Counted from the first letter of the stretch, positions 13,890 to 26,295 are shown. The stretch is DNA of 64,000 nucleotides from Linnemannia elongata (GCA_036320915.1 JAXBDG010000021.1:248001-312000), one strand, 5' to 3'. Made by a program: numbers and translations. Notes: generated by a model not told the origin, from the letters alone.

Positions 13890-16800
13890 GTGCGCAAAAA
13901 CAGTACGCGGCAATTATTCTTGCAAGGGCAGCAATGGCAACCAACGCACCAGATCGTGTACAACGTGTCGCTCATTACCTTCAAAACATCCAGCTCCCTC
14001 CAGTTCGACTCCCTTCAGGCTACAACTTTGCTCTGATCGCATGTGGATTGACTGTTAAGGGATTGGCACTGGAGGAAGAAGGCAGGATCCCTGAGGCTAT
14101 TGTATCATACGATAATGCTGCCCTCTGGGTCCAGAGCCACCCCAACGAAAAGTGCGAAGAACTCTTCGCATGGACAGAACACGCCCTTTACAGAGCAGGA
14201 TTACTGAAGCTGCGTCTTGGGTAATGATCTTTTCGACGAATCATAGGCGCTGTTTGGAGCATGAATAACAAGGAATGGTATACAAGGAGCAGTTGAATCT
14301 AACTAGCAACCTTATTATTTCCTTGCATACTGCTTTTGTAGGGATCACCTTGCGGCGATTCGTTCATTCCGAGCATACCATACCGAGGCGCTCAGCTGGC
14401 CTGGCAACTTTAGACTGCCTCGACGCGCCACCGCCTACCGCTATCTCTCCCAATCCTTATCGACTTCCTTCAAGACACTTGGATATCAAGCCGCGGCTAA
14501 TGGATCTCCTACTGTCGTCAGGTAAGTTCCTGATACTTCTCTGCGAATGATGTGATGCTTCAATAGTCAAGGCATCAGAAATATTGACAAGTAGCATTAC
14601 TTTACTGTATGGAACTTGTATTAGCGAACAACCACACCTCTACACCGCGGCGTTGAGTTCTGAGATGGCAGAGATCCACGCCTACTGGGAGGACTCATTG
14701 TATGCAGTGACAGCATTCCCAGGAGCTAACGAAAAGAACTGGCGAGTCCTGGTGATGATTGAGCAGATCATTGAAGACCGCAAGTTGCTTGGACCTGGAA
14801 ACGATGCTGACAAAAAGGCCCTCGTCGAAGTGAGTGCGCACTCTTTGTTCACTACGTTTCTTAACGCATTTCGCTTTCTTTCCGTTACTAATCATTTTGC
14901 AAACTCTTCTATGCGAAACAAAAGACCATCTACCGGGCTTCGCAAAAGACTTTCCAGTCTCCTCGGATCTTGCGCTTCCTTTTCTTTGCACTGGTGGAGA
15001 AGGGTCAATACGACGAGGCAGAACTGGCTCTCAAGGCGTATCTGGATATGGCAGAGATCAATCACAAGGTGAAGGGCACGACAGCTGAGGACTCTTTGAC
15101 TCATGATGAGCGCGTTCGTCTGGACGTCGAGTCCAGGTACGACATTACGACTGTCATGATTGCTGGATCTCGTCTGTACTCCAAGGAGCTTGCAAAGCCC
15201 CAGGAAGCCTTAAAGTGCGCGTCAGGAGCCTTGGACAATATTCACGAGTATCTCCAGAACCATGAGCTAGTAGCCGACTTGCTCAATGATGCCTACCAGT
15301 GCCAAGGAATTGCCTACGGTCTCCAGGCTTCTACCAGTAAGTTTAGTACCTTTTTATCTAGATCACATTTGGTGGCGCAAGGAAAAAGAGCCTAAATTGT
15401 ACGAGCGTTTTCTCTAATTGAATAGCACACGAGCCCCATCAGCGGCCCCAGTTGTATACCAAGGCTGTGGAATCATTGGAGAACGCGATCAAAATCGCAC
15501 CCGGTGCTTTCGACAGCCAGTACCTTCTCGCCCTCCAGTATGCAGAGATGCGCGAGATCGCAAAGGCAATCTTAACGGTCAAGCAGAGCATCGGTCTCAA
15601 CTCGAGTCACATCCCCTCGTGGCACCTGTTGGCATTGTTGCTCTCTTCACAGAAGGATTATGAGCGTGCCTTGGGCATCTGCGCTGTGGGTCTCAAGGAA
15701 TCTGAGTGGGACTTGGCTCAGACGGATGGATTTTCTGCTTCTCAGTTGGACGGCGAGGATTACTTGGCGCTCCGGGTCACACAGGCGATCTTGCAGGATC
15801 AGGTTCATGGACCGGAGGCAGGATTGGAGCATGAGGAGGCACTGTTTTCGCTGTATACCCGCGTGTTTGCACCAGAGCCTAGCTCGATGGGCGAGAGCTT
15901 GTATGATATTCAGAACGTTCAACGACGAGATCAGAGCGATAACAACGTGATCGTGAACGTGTCGCCATCTGTGGTTGTGAATGGTGGCACTACTACAGGT
16001 CGTCCACGCTCTGGAAGCATTCTGAGTTCCCGAAGCAGAAACGGCGGCGGCTCTGACGTCGGCAGCATCATCGGTGCCAGTAATAGCAATACCCTCGGTA
16101 AGAATTATTTTCATTACGCTGGCAGTTCAATATGAGAATCGCCATCGGTTGCGAATCTAACCGTAATGCTTGTCATACCTGTTACACCTCTGTAGAAGTA
16201 CCAAAAGCTAACTATGCGTCGTCGATTACGTCGTCGATTGGATCGAGCCCCAACAAGCACCGTAAGATCCCACCTCCTGCTGCAGCCGCTGGAGCCAACC
16301 AGGCCTCTTTGGGACGTTCGTTACTCAGCCTCCCTCCACCAGTTCAAAGACCAACGACAAAGTCGGTGATGCGGACTGCGCGTGCCAACAAGGTGCTCGT
16401 TACCCTCTGGTTGATGTCTGCGTCAGCTTTTAGAAGACTCAGCCGTATGGAGGATGCCCTGAAGGCTGTTGAAGAAGCTGAACGCGTCGATGCCTCTAGT
16501 CCCGATGTTTGGTACCAGGTACATATCCAACCGCCCTTTTTATTTTTTTATTTTTTTTTTTTTGAGTGTTGCGCTTGTGTGAATGAGGTGAAATGGACCA
16601 TTTTATTAACTCCTCTTCGTTTTACTTTGGTTTAGTTGGGATTATTGTACGCTGCTCAAGAAGACCGAGAGACGGCTTCAGTGTCATTTTCGAAGGCATT
16701 GGCGCTGGATCCCTATCATTCAGCCTGCCTGGCTCGCGTTGGTCGATCATACCTGGACGCAGGATCGTTGGAGATGGCCGAGGGTATTTTGGAGTCTACG

Positions 16801-16971
16801 ACCAAGAGTCTTGGCTGGGACAATGCGGAGGCGTGGTTCTACCTGGGCAAGGTCTTTGAAGCGACGAATCGGTTGACGCGTGCTAAGGAGTGTTTGTGGT
16901 ATGCGCTTGATCTCGAGACCTCCCGCCCTGTCCGTAGTTTCACAGAGGCATTGCCTCGATATGTTCAGTAA
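12904..16971 (+). CDS. YPP1: TTC7/Ypp1-like TPR protein (PI4-kinase recruiter)
   Basis: Nine exons: 12904-13027, 13475-13680, 13904-14220, 14342-14521, 14625-14829, 14925-15336, 15426-16097, 16196-16518, 16636-16971; 924 residues. The N-terminus (ARRYVKHNKDGIVLANTAMLE) and the all-helical repeat body match the Ypp1/TTC7 family. A Ser-rich linker (about 645-760) separates it from C-terminal TPRs (WYQLGLLYAAQEDRETAS and AWFYLGKVFEATNRLTRAKEC). In yeast and animals this protein joins Efr3 to the PI4-kinase Stt4/PI4KA at the plasma membrane and so drives PI4P synthesis; the role here is inferred from homology. Intron 2 (13681-13903) carries two long T runs. Intron 1 is unusually long for this gene (447 bp). 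The stop lies only 148 bp before the eIF2-alpha start. Confidence 0.85.
13681..13903 (+). repeat. Intron with two very long poly-T tracts
   Basis: Intron 2 of the TTC7/Ypp1-like gene contains an almost uninterrupted T run of about 50 bases (about 13686-13735), beginning just after the GTATG donor, and a second T run of about 29 bases (about 13861-13889), ending 14 bases before the CAG acceptor. Homopolymer lengths of this size are unreliable in assemblies. Confidence 0.85.
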
Positions 16972-17119
16972 TCGTAGATGTCGCGAAAAAAAAAATTGAT
17001 ACGTCACCGAATGGGTTCTCTCGTGGTGGCGGTTGTGAAAGTTAAAAGAGGAGTCTCTTGAACTTTTTTTCTTTCTTTCTTCACACCTGTCTTTTCACAC
17101 ATACCGTTCTTTGCCTACC

Positions 17120-18900
17120 ATGTCCGGAAGATTACAATGCCGCATGTACGCCAACAAGTTCCCTGAAGGTACTTACCTCGACGCCTCAACCACGCCTTAG
17201 GCTCTTTCAAGTCCACACCCGATTCAACGAAAAACTTTCTCTTTGGCCCTCGTTACTGATTCGTCACATCTCGCCACCGTTTTTTTTTGCGCGACTCAAT
17301 AGTGGATGACTTGGTGATGGTCAACGTCCGTCAGATTGCCGAGATGGGCGCTTATGTGCAGCTTTTGGAGTACGACAACATCGAGGGAATGATCTTGTTG
17401 AGTGAGCTGTCCCGTCGTCGCATTCGCTCGATCCAGAAGCTGATTCGTGTTGGCAAGAATGAGGTTGTTGTTGTCTTGCGTGTTGATAAGGAGAAGGGTA
17501 AGCTTACAACGCTTGTTTCACGGAACTTGCCGCGCGCAGTAGTGTGGTTGGTTGTGTAAACTTGAACGCCAATTTGTCAGATAGGACAGGGCGGCTCAGG
17601 ACTGACAGGATACTGCAGGAAGCGAGGAGGGCGCATGGACGTTGTCGACTGGAAAGTATGCAGGAAGAGCATATTAGTGGGAACTGCTATGACATTCTAT
17701 TACCTGTTGCTCGCCAACGCACGCTTCAGTTGGTGCGAACGCCTTCAAAGCTTGTTCGCTTGGCCCGGCCTGGGAGACGCACAGGATCTCAGGAGCGAGG
17801 AAAGTGGGTTTGCGCCGTATTGCCAGCATTTTTAACATGGATGGGATCGTATGTTACTTTTTCAGGGAACAATTACTCAGGAACTCGAGTGAGAGCTACG
17901 AAAGGAACAAGCGCACTTTGGCAACTATGATAGGACTCAAACGCTGACCTCAATCGCCTTTCTCCATGTTCACTGGTTAGGATACATTGATCTTTCGAAG
18001 CGTCGTGTGTCGGCTACGGATATTGTCAAGTGCGAGGAGCGTTACAACAAATCAAAGGCTGTCCACTCGATCATGTCGACAGTCGCCAAGAAGGAGAACA
18101 AGGATCTGGAGGTTCTCTACGAGCAGTTGGCATGGCCCTTGTACGCCAAGTACGGACACGCCTACGATGCCTTCAAGGCTGCCCTCAAGTATGTTCTCAT
18201 TGTCTGCGCCTTAAAAGGATAATTCAGGACATTCGTGTTTTGCTCATGATGACTCAGGGATCACTCACCGTAGATACTGATACTCACAAAACTCTTTTCC
18301 CACACCCATGTAATAGCGAGCCTGAGAAGGTCTTTGAGGGATTGGAGATTGCAGAAGCTACCAGGGAGGAGCTGTTGAACAACATTAAGCGCCGGTTGAC
18401 ACCACAACCCATCAAGATCCGCGCAGACATTGAGGTGACTTGCTTCGACTATGAGGGCATTGACGCGATCAAGACTGCTTTCAAGGAGGCTGAGGCTGTT
18501 TCCTTGCCCGAGGTCCCTATCCGCGTCAAGTTGGTCGCTCCTCCTCTGTATGTCATGATCACCAACGCCCTCGACAAGCAACTTGGAATTGAGACCATGG
18601 AGAAGGCTATCGCCGTCCTCGAGGAGAGCATTAAGAAGAACAACGGCAACATGGTCACCAAGATGAGCGTAAGTTATCTACCACCTCTTTGGCGTTTCAT
18701 TCTGTATACATTGGATGTAAGGTGGTGAAGGACAGTCTGGACGGCTTACTCATCATTACTTATTTGTTTTATATATATAGCCCAAGGCGGTTACAGAGGC
18801 AGACGATATGGAGCTCGACCAGTTGTTGGCAAGAATCGACAAGGAGAACGCAGAAGTTTCGGGAGACGACGATGATTCTGATTCCGACGCCGATGTCTAA
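17120..18900 (+). CDS. SUI2: Translation initiation factor eIF2 subunit alpha
   Basis: Five exons: 17120-17168, 17303-17497, 17981-18188, 18317-18668, 18781-18900; 307 residues, close to the yeast length of 304. An N-terminal S1-type OB fold (about 14-90) is followed by the helical domain and the alpha/beta C-terminal domain, ending in an acidic [11 protein letters not shown] tail. The regulatory serine is present in [12 protein letters not shown] (Ser53 counting Met, equivalent to classical Ser51). Gcn2-type kinases phosphorylate that residue to shut down initiation. The protein is one of three subunits of eIF2, which brings Met-tRNAi to the 40S ribosome. The short leader, ATTACAATG context and tiny first exon are typical. 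Intron 2 is 483 bp. A canonical AATAAA lies at 19004. Confidence 0.96.
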
Positions 18901-20150
18901 AAAAGAACAGTTATCACGCCCATGGACAACACTGCCGACCGATTAAAGATGCACCAATTGGCAGGACTCTTTCGTAAACACAGCACCCCACATCCTTTCG
19001 CCGAATAAACGAATCAACCCATACCAATAACCAACTACCAGGCTCATTTTTTGCTCCCCTATGTCCTTCCCGATCTTGGATCGTTGTTGGCCCAAGGAGT
19101 TGGATAAGGAGTGAAGAAAGGAAGGGGAGGATTGGTGTAAAAGGACGAGCCACGCTATCGCGATATGGAGTCAGGGGACAAGGAGCAACGAGAGAGGGAA
19201 AAAGGAAAAGATGGGATCGGACGAATCATTTGCCACGAAGGACCATTGAGGGATAGCAGCATTAGTTCGATCTGTTGGCTGGTCGGGTCTGGTCCCTTTT
19301 TTCTTCTTCAGGAGGCCCTGGAACGCCACACACATGTTTCCGTTCGTTCCTTGTTCCTGTTGTGGTTAAACGGCAGCGCACACGGCAGGGCGCAAAAAGG
19401 AGTAAAGCGTCGCAAAAACAAAGGGGTGGTAGGCACCCAATGTGGTACACTGCAGAACGTACACAGCGGGAATCATGCACCACAGACCTCTGATTGTACT
19501 CTTTTTTTTTTCTCAGTCAATCACGTATGTGAGAAAGTACAAAACGGGGGCTAGCAATTAGCCCCAGATCGGTCCCATTTCGGCCATACGCTAAGAACAC
19601 GTTACCCCTACCCCGCGCCTTACTCATTCAGCCGGCAAACCAGCTAATCTTCGGCGAATAGCCATGGTTCCAGATACTGAAACCCGTGCAGTGGACGAAA
19701 TTCTCGCGTGTGAGAATTTTTTTTCTTTTTTTTCCTTTCCGTGTCTCTGTTTGGTCGTCACTAGCAGCAGTTAGTGGCAGAAAGAAATTGAAGGTGGGTG
19801 CGTTGGGGGCGTGACAAGAAAGCATCAAGTGGGCTTGAAAGAAGGTGCCGATGGGCTTGTACTTGTAAAGACTCCAACTCCTTTTTTTTTCGTTTTTTTT
19901 GTTCTTTTCCTCCATTTTTTTGTTCTTTACCCTCTTTTTTTTTCTCCTCTCTCCTTCCTTTCAACTTACTCTTGTACATAGCCTACAGTCTTCATTTTCA
20001 CAACACTTTTCTATCTTTATACCGCATCCCTCTCTTCTCAGTCCAACAAAAAAACCAATAACAAAAACTCCTCACTCTTTTCCCTCAAACAACCCACCGG
20101 CAACTTTTACAGCTTCAACTTCTACTTCCATATTATCGTATGCAATCATC
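18901..20150. other. Intergenic between eIF2-alpha and the protease gene
   Basis: No gene seen. The eIF2-alpha 3' end occupies the left part. From about 19880 to 20100 the plus strand is pyrimidine-rich (TTTTTTCG, CTCTCTCCTTCC) and then CA-rich up to the ATG at 20151, consistent with the promoter and leader of the protease gene. Confidence 0.5.
19004..19009 (+). terminator. Polyadenylation signal AATAAA after eIF2-alpha
   Basis: A perfect AATAAA hexamer lies about 104 bases past the eIF2-alpha stop, on the coding strand and in A/T-rich sequence. Confidence 0.5.
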
Positions 20151-23100
20151 ATGAACAGAGCACGCCGCGAATCCCTCAACTGTCTTAACGCAGACAAGGA
20201 GACGCTCGAGTTCTTTGCCGCCCAAGAGCAAAGTCGTCCCTCCCCCATCGCCTCCCACCAAGAAAAGTTTCCCGGCAGTGGTGGCCCTTCGGGCAGGAAC
20301 AGATCGAAATCGTTGGCATACGGTCTCACCTGGGCCCAGGCCATGAACGGTCGAGCTATCTCCCCTACCGACATGTTTGGAATCACCAATGCAGATGATT
20401 CGAGCTGGCAGGGTCCTTGGGTCAACAACAGCTCTGCTGGTTCTGCCTCGTCTGGTGTCGGTGGTGGTGGTGGTAGTGGAGTTGGTGTCACTGGTGAGGC
20501 GGGGGAGGGAGGTAGAGAACCACACCGGTTGCATCATCACCAGGGAACGTTGCTCGATAGTGGGCTTGGAGGAGGCGGTGGAAGTATTGGTGCTCCTGTA
20601 GGGAACAATGCTAAAACGATTGCTAGCGTTAATGCCCCGGTGTCTGTTATCTCTCCTACGGTGGGAATGGTGCCCGAGTCTCCCAAGGTGGTTACGGTGA
20701 CTTGGGAGTCGACCTTGGAGAGATCGATCCGATCGATTGTGTCTATTACAGCTAACCATGTCCGCAGTTTTGACACTGAGACTTCTGGTACGTTTTTCTT
20801 TTATTTGTGGTTCAGAAACATGTTCTTTTCATGCACCGATTGGAGATGTTATCCTGCCTTTCTTTGATTTCGTTTGTTTGTGGCCTTCGCCCATTGCACA
20901 GAAAGAGTGGCTGTTGTGGGTGTTGCAGGGTTAATGGGCGATGTATGGTGGTGCAACCAACAACAACGACAGAGTCGGAAGGCATAACATAACAATAAGG
21001 GCTCAAATCGCAATTTGAAGGGTCTGGAAACCATTGCAACAGTGAGTGCAACGACCAAGAAAATACAACAGGTCAAAAAAAATGCAGTGATAACAACAAC
21101 CGTACGACAACCGGCGTCATGGATAACACATGAGCGTGATTCATACACAAACACACCGAGATTACCCATAAGCACAACCCGCTACCCACTACCAGACACA
21201 CTATCGTTTCGATAGACGTCCAGTATCTTTTTTTTATCTTGCCAAAGAGAAGAAGAGGGAGAGAGAGAGACCTTTAGTGGCGTGTGACTGTGGCCTGGGT
21301 TGACCAATGACACCATTACGCCCACACCTGAGATCAGCACTAAACATGTCAAGTTTCGTACGTGGATGATCGAATGAAAATAGGCGCGTATTCGGCAACA
21401 GGGTTCCTTGTCGACGCTCAGCGCGGTATCATCCTCACCAACCGCCACGTCGTCTCGCCCGCTCCTATCCTCGCTCTCGCCATCCTCTCCAACTATGAAG
21501 AAGTCGAGCTCAAGCCCATTTACCGCGACCCCGTCCACGATTTTGGGTTCATGCAATTCGACATCTCCAAGGTCCGCTTTATGAAGCTCGAGGAGATCCC
21601 GCTCAGCCCCGAACGTGCCCGTGTCGGACTCGAGATCCGAGTCGTAGGAAACGATGCTGGAGAGAAGCTCAGTATCTTGGCAGGAACTCTGGCCAGATTG
21701 GATCGACAGGCACCCGAGTACGGTCAAGGGGAGTACAATGATTTTAATACTTTTTACCTCCAGGCGGCTTCATCGACCAGTGGTGGATCTTCAGGAAGTC
21801 CGGTGCTGGATATTGAGGGGCACGCTGTTGCGTTGAACGCTGGAGGTGCTAGCAAGGCGTCGGCGTCTTACTACTTGCCATTGGACCGTGTCAAGCGTGC
21901 ACTCGAATATGTCCAGGCGGGAGAGCAGGTCCCCCGTGGTACCCTTCAGACGGACTTTGATTACTTCCCTTACGATGAGCTGCGTCGTCTCGGTCTCAAG
22001 ACATCGATGGAAGAGCAGATCCGCATCCAGTTCCCCAATGAGACTGGAATGCTGGTCGTCAAATCCGTCCTTCCCAAGGGTCCCGCCGCCGACCAGCTGA
22101 TCCCCGGAGATATTGTGATCCAGTGTAACGGAAACCCGATCGCCAATTTCATTCAGCTCTTCACTGTCATTGACGACTCTGTCGGCCAGAACATGAGTCT
22201 CACGGTCGTCCGTGGATCCAACTCACAGATGCTGACCTTTAATTTTGTGGTCCAGGACTTGCACTCGATTACTCCTGACCGGTTTGTCGAGGTTGGTGGT
22301 GGTGTTGTCAACGAGTTGTCGTACCAGCTGGCGCATTCGTATGGTCAGCCCTGTGGAGGTGTTTATGTCGCAACCTCGGGACACATGTTGGCCTCAGCTA
22401 GTGCCTGGCGCAAGAGTATTATTGTTGCAGTCAACAATATCCCGACACCCAACTTGGATGCGTTTGTTCAGGCGCTGTGTACTCTGCCAGATGGTGCTCG
22501 TGTTCCTATTCGGTTCTACACTCTCCAGAAAGCCTTCAAAGAGAAGATCATGATCATGCATGTTGATCGCCACTGGCATAAGTGTCGCATGGCCATCCGC
22601 AACGGTAACCTTCGCTTTTTTTTTATTTTTGGCGGATGATGTCATGGGAAGCGGTGAGAATTGGGTCAAGAAGCAAATGCTAACCATGTATGTTCATTAT
22701 CGATAATAGACAAGACGGGTTTGTGGGACTTTACGGATATGCCTCCACCACCTCCATCTCAACCCTATACTCCAGCAACGGCGATCTACCCGACCATCAA
22801 CGCTGCACTCCATCCAGCACCCCTCATCATGCCCTCTTTCGTCGCCATCGACTTCCATCTGCCCTTCTTGGTCGATGGTATGAAGGCGACGCAGTTCTAC
22901 GGCACCGGACTGGTAGTTTCGACCAACCCACCCCTTGTCGTGTGCGACCGTGACACCATCCCTATCTCGATTGGAGATATCTTTATCACCTTTGCCAACA
23001 GTGTCATTATCCCTGGCCGACTCGTCTACCTGCACCCGCACTACAACTTTGTGGTCCTGACTTATGATGCTTCCCTGTTGGCAAACACCCCCGTCAAGCC

Positions 23101-24601
23101 TGCGACGTTCAGCAAGAAGCCGTTGACGCAAGGAGATGAGTGCTACCTGATTGGTGTTGGCACGGATCAGTCACCCGTCATCAAGAAGACCACAGTCTCG
23201 AACGTCGGCAACATTGGAACCCGCGAGTGCTCCCCTCCTCGCTGGAGAGCCATGAACGTCGAGGGCATCAAGGTCGATGACCCCGTTGGAACTCAGGGAG
23301 GTGTCCTTTGTGACGGTGATGGACTTGTCCAGGCCTTATGGGTCAACTATTCGTCGCAGGATGAGAAGGGCAACGATATCACGTTCATGTCTGGATTGGA
23401 TGTCGAGGCTGTGACCCAGGTCATTGAGCCCTTCATGAGAGGCGAGTACCCGAAGCTTCGAGCGTTGGATGTTGAGTTCTGGACGATGAGGATTGCAGCG
23501 GCTAGATCTTTAGGGTTGACGGATGCGTGGGTCCAGAAGATTGAGAGTGATCCCAGCTCGAAGCATTCGTTGTTGTATGTTTTGAGTTTGTTGGATGCTA
23601 CGACGCCTTGTAGTCAGATGTTGAAGGTCGGAGATATTGTTTTAGAGCTTGAGGGTCGTGTTGCTACGGGTATGAAGGACCTCGAACGCGCTCGGAACGT
23701 CGAAAGCGTTAAAATGGTAAGTCATACTAAACCTACTGCGCTCACTTTTTTTTGATACTTTCTAACGCAATGATAGCTAACCATTTGTTTATTCCTCGTC
23801 AATATGTAGACGGTGCTCCGTGAAGGCCAGGAGTTGTGCCTGGTAGTCCCGACAGTCCCCCTACTCGGCACAGACACAAACCGAATCATCGCCTGGGCTG
23901 GAGCACTGATCCAAATGCCCTACAAGGCTGTCCTCGAACAAGTCTCAAACGTTCCCCGAGGCGTCTACGTCTCCTGTACACTCTACGGGTCCCCCGCCTC
24001 AACAGCCCTTCGCCCTGGTGTCTGGATCACTGAAATCGACGGTGTCCCCGTCGCAGATCTAGACGAGTTCCTGGACGCGGTCCACCATCACGAGAACAAG
24101 GTGGTTCGGTCTCGACAGGGAAGTGTCTGTGAAGTTGCGTTGAAGCGGTTGTCGCTCGCTTATGGATCCAAGCGTCTTTCGAACTCTGTCCTCAACCAGC
24201 AGCACATACTAGCCCACCCCGAGTGTGTCCCTGGCCACCTTGGTCACCTTGGCCATGCCCACACCTCCACTGCTACTGCAGCCGCCGCAGATGGTCAAGC
24301 CCCAGCTGCGGCCGGCAACGATGTCCATCCCTATGATGCATCATTCCTGAATGCACCCGAGAATGGAACAGGACCCTTGGAAGTCTCTCAGTCGCCTAAG
24401 AGTTCTGTCCCCGGATCGCCTACAGTGGGTAACTCTGACGATGCCGCCCAATCGCAAGGGTATGTCCGTATCAAGATCCAAGCCCGTAACGGAACCGTTT
24501 CTGTGATTGCGATGAAGTTGGATCCTATTTACTGGAGCACGACTCAATTGCTGCCTGAGCCTGAGAGTGTTAGTGGATGGAAGATGGTTGATGTTCTGTA
24601 G
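20151..24601 (+). CDS. NMA111: Nma111/HtrA-family serine protease with PDZ domains
   Basis: Four exons: 20151-20787, 21384-22604, 22710-23716, 23810-24601; 1218 residues, longer than the 997 of yeast Nma111. A low-complexity Gly/Ser-rich N-terminal extension (about 1-185) precedes a trypsin-like protease domain with an intact triad: His234 (TNRHVV), Asp265 (YRDPVHDFGF) and Ser349 (GGSSGSPV). PDZ-like repeats and a second, degenerate protease/PDZ half follow, the duplicated layout known for this family. In yeast the protein is nuclear and promotes death under stress by cleaving the IAP-like Bir1. The acceptor at 21384 was chosen because it restores TETS-GAYSATGF exactly; an AG 30 bp upstream would add ten unconserved residues. 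The C-terminus contains an Ala/His-rich insert (about 1095-1125). Confidence 0.9.
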
Positions 24602-24687
24602 ATACTTTTTTTTTTGTATTTGTGTTTTTTGTTCTGTCCCCTCATTTTTTTTTACTTTCTGTTCTTTGTTATTGACGTTCCTCTTTA

Positions 24688-24693
24688 AATAAA
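24688..24693 (+). terminator. Polyadenylation signal AATAAA after the protease gene
   Basis: AATAAA lies 87 bases past the stop, after T-rich tracts and before a TG-rich stretch (TTTTTTGTGTGTG). This is the usual order of a fungal cleavage and polyadenylation site. Confidence 0.6.
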
Positions 24694-24914
24694 AACCGCA
24701 TTTTCTTTTTTGTGTGTGTTATCCCTTGCGATTTGATGTTATCATGAGCTCCAGACGATCAATATTGTCATATACCCAAGTTCCTTTCCCACCTACTTCT
24801 TCCTATCCTTCTACTTGTCTTTGAAAAAGTAATACGCTTCCAATAACCCTCGTCAAATATAGAAAGCAGCTTTGCTCGTCTTTCATTTCGTTTATATTTA
24901 TGAAGATCGAAATG

Positions 24915-25400
24915 ACCGCGAAAAACTCTACTAAAAGAGGTAAAACGAAACATCCTGTTCAGAGTTGCGAAACGAAATGGTATTGGCGAAACGAAATGGC
25001 CTCGAAAAAAAAAAATACTAGAAGAGGAAAAACGAAACGTCCTGCTCAGAGTTGCGAAACGATATGACATTGACGAAACGAAATGGCCTCGAAAAAAATT
25101 ACTAGAAGAGGTAAAACGAAACGTTCTGTTCAGAGTTACGAAACGAAATGGAATTGGCGAAACGAAATGGCCTCGAAAAAAATTACTAGAAGAGGAAAAA
25201 CGAAACGTTCTGTTCAGAGTTACGAAACGAAATGGCCTCGAAAAACTCTACTAGAAGAGGAAAAACGAAACGTTCTGTTCAGAGTTGCGAAACGAAATAG
25301 CATTGGCGAACGGAATGGCCTCGAAAAAAATTACTAGAAAAGGAAAAACGAAACGTCTTGTTCAGAGTTGCGAAACGAAATGGCGAAACGAAATGGATGA
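24915..25400 (+). repeat. Tandem subrepeats in left arm (about 84-bp units)
   Basis: The motif CCTCGAAAAA recurs at 25000, 25087, 25171, 25236 and 25319 (spacings 87, 84, 65 and 83), with a variant near 24916. Each unit contains CGAAACGAAATGG, a TACTAGAAGAGG core and TTCAGAGTT. Open frames across the array simply translate the repeat and are not genes. Confidence 0.9.
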
Positions 25401-26295
25401 TACCATGGGCCAATCGGATCCTTGAACGAAAACAGGCAGTTGAACTCACTTGACATTCTCTAAGGCTCCACCCACCCTTCGACTCAACATTTGATGTGCT
25501 GAAATGGATGGCATCTATTTTCCATCACATTTTTGGCAAACCGGTGTACCATTCTCCTGTCCAGGAGAGGTTTGAGGCTTGAGGCATCACTTGCATGGTA
25601 CGGTGGGTTTATTTTTACAAATCTTGCAAAAAGCACAAAGCACCTTCCTCTCATTCTCACAACCCAGCTCCTTGACACAAAACAAGGAATGGATAAACAC
25701 CTGCAAAAACTGCCCAACATCAGGCCCAACATCAGGCCTAACATCAGGCCCAACAATCAACAATGCGCCTAACAACAGCAGAGGTAAGTAGACGGTGGTG
25801 GTTTTGCTTAACGAGGTATCAGTTTTATCTATGTTAAGTGGCCTTTGCAATTTTGGACATTTAGTCCGGCGTATCCAGAATGAGGAGCAGAGCAATGGCG
25901 AGGGATCTTCAACAGGCCACATTCACTCACACAATGCGAGGAGCCAAGAAGAGAGCTATTGGTCTGGGAAAGCCCCCGCCATTTGTATATATTCGATGAG
26001 GATAATACCTCTTGGAGTGGTAGTCAGCCGCATGGTGAAGGGTCCTTGTCAAAGGCCTCTTCTGCGCCTCATTCGACATACAATGGCGGCTCCTCTCTCT
26101 CCGGAAACCCAGGATTCGATTCCCGGCAGTCATACACCTATTCAAATATTCAACAGATTCTCCAAACACACACCCTACCACTCTTACCATCCCTTCAATC
26201 TTTGACCCAGCCTTACATCCAAACGCAACCTTACAGCCAGCAATCCACTCAACAACCCGGCAACGATGTACTGTTGGCAAATTCAACCTACACCA

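Noticed and set aside
21354..21383. Alternative upstream acceptor for Nma111 exon 2
   Set aside because: It keeps frame but adds ten residues not expected in the family; the TAG at 21381-21383 gives GAYSATGF directly.
25083..25337. Repetitive basic frame (MASKKITRRGK units)
   Set aside because: A direct translation of the 84-bp tandem repeat, with no start context or conservation evidence.
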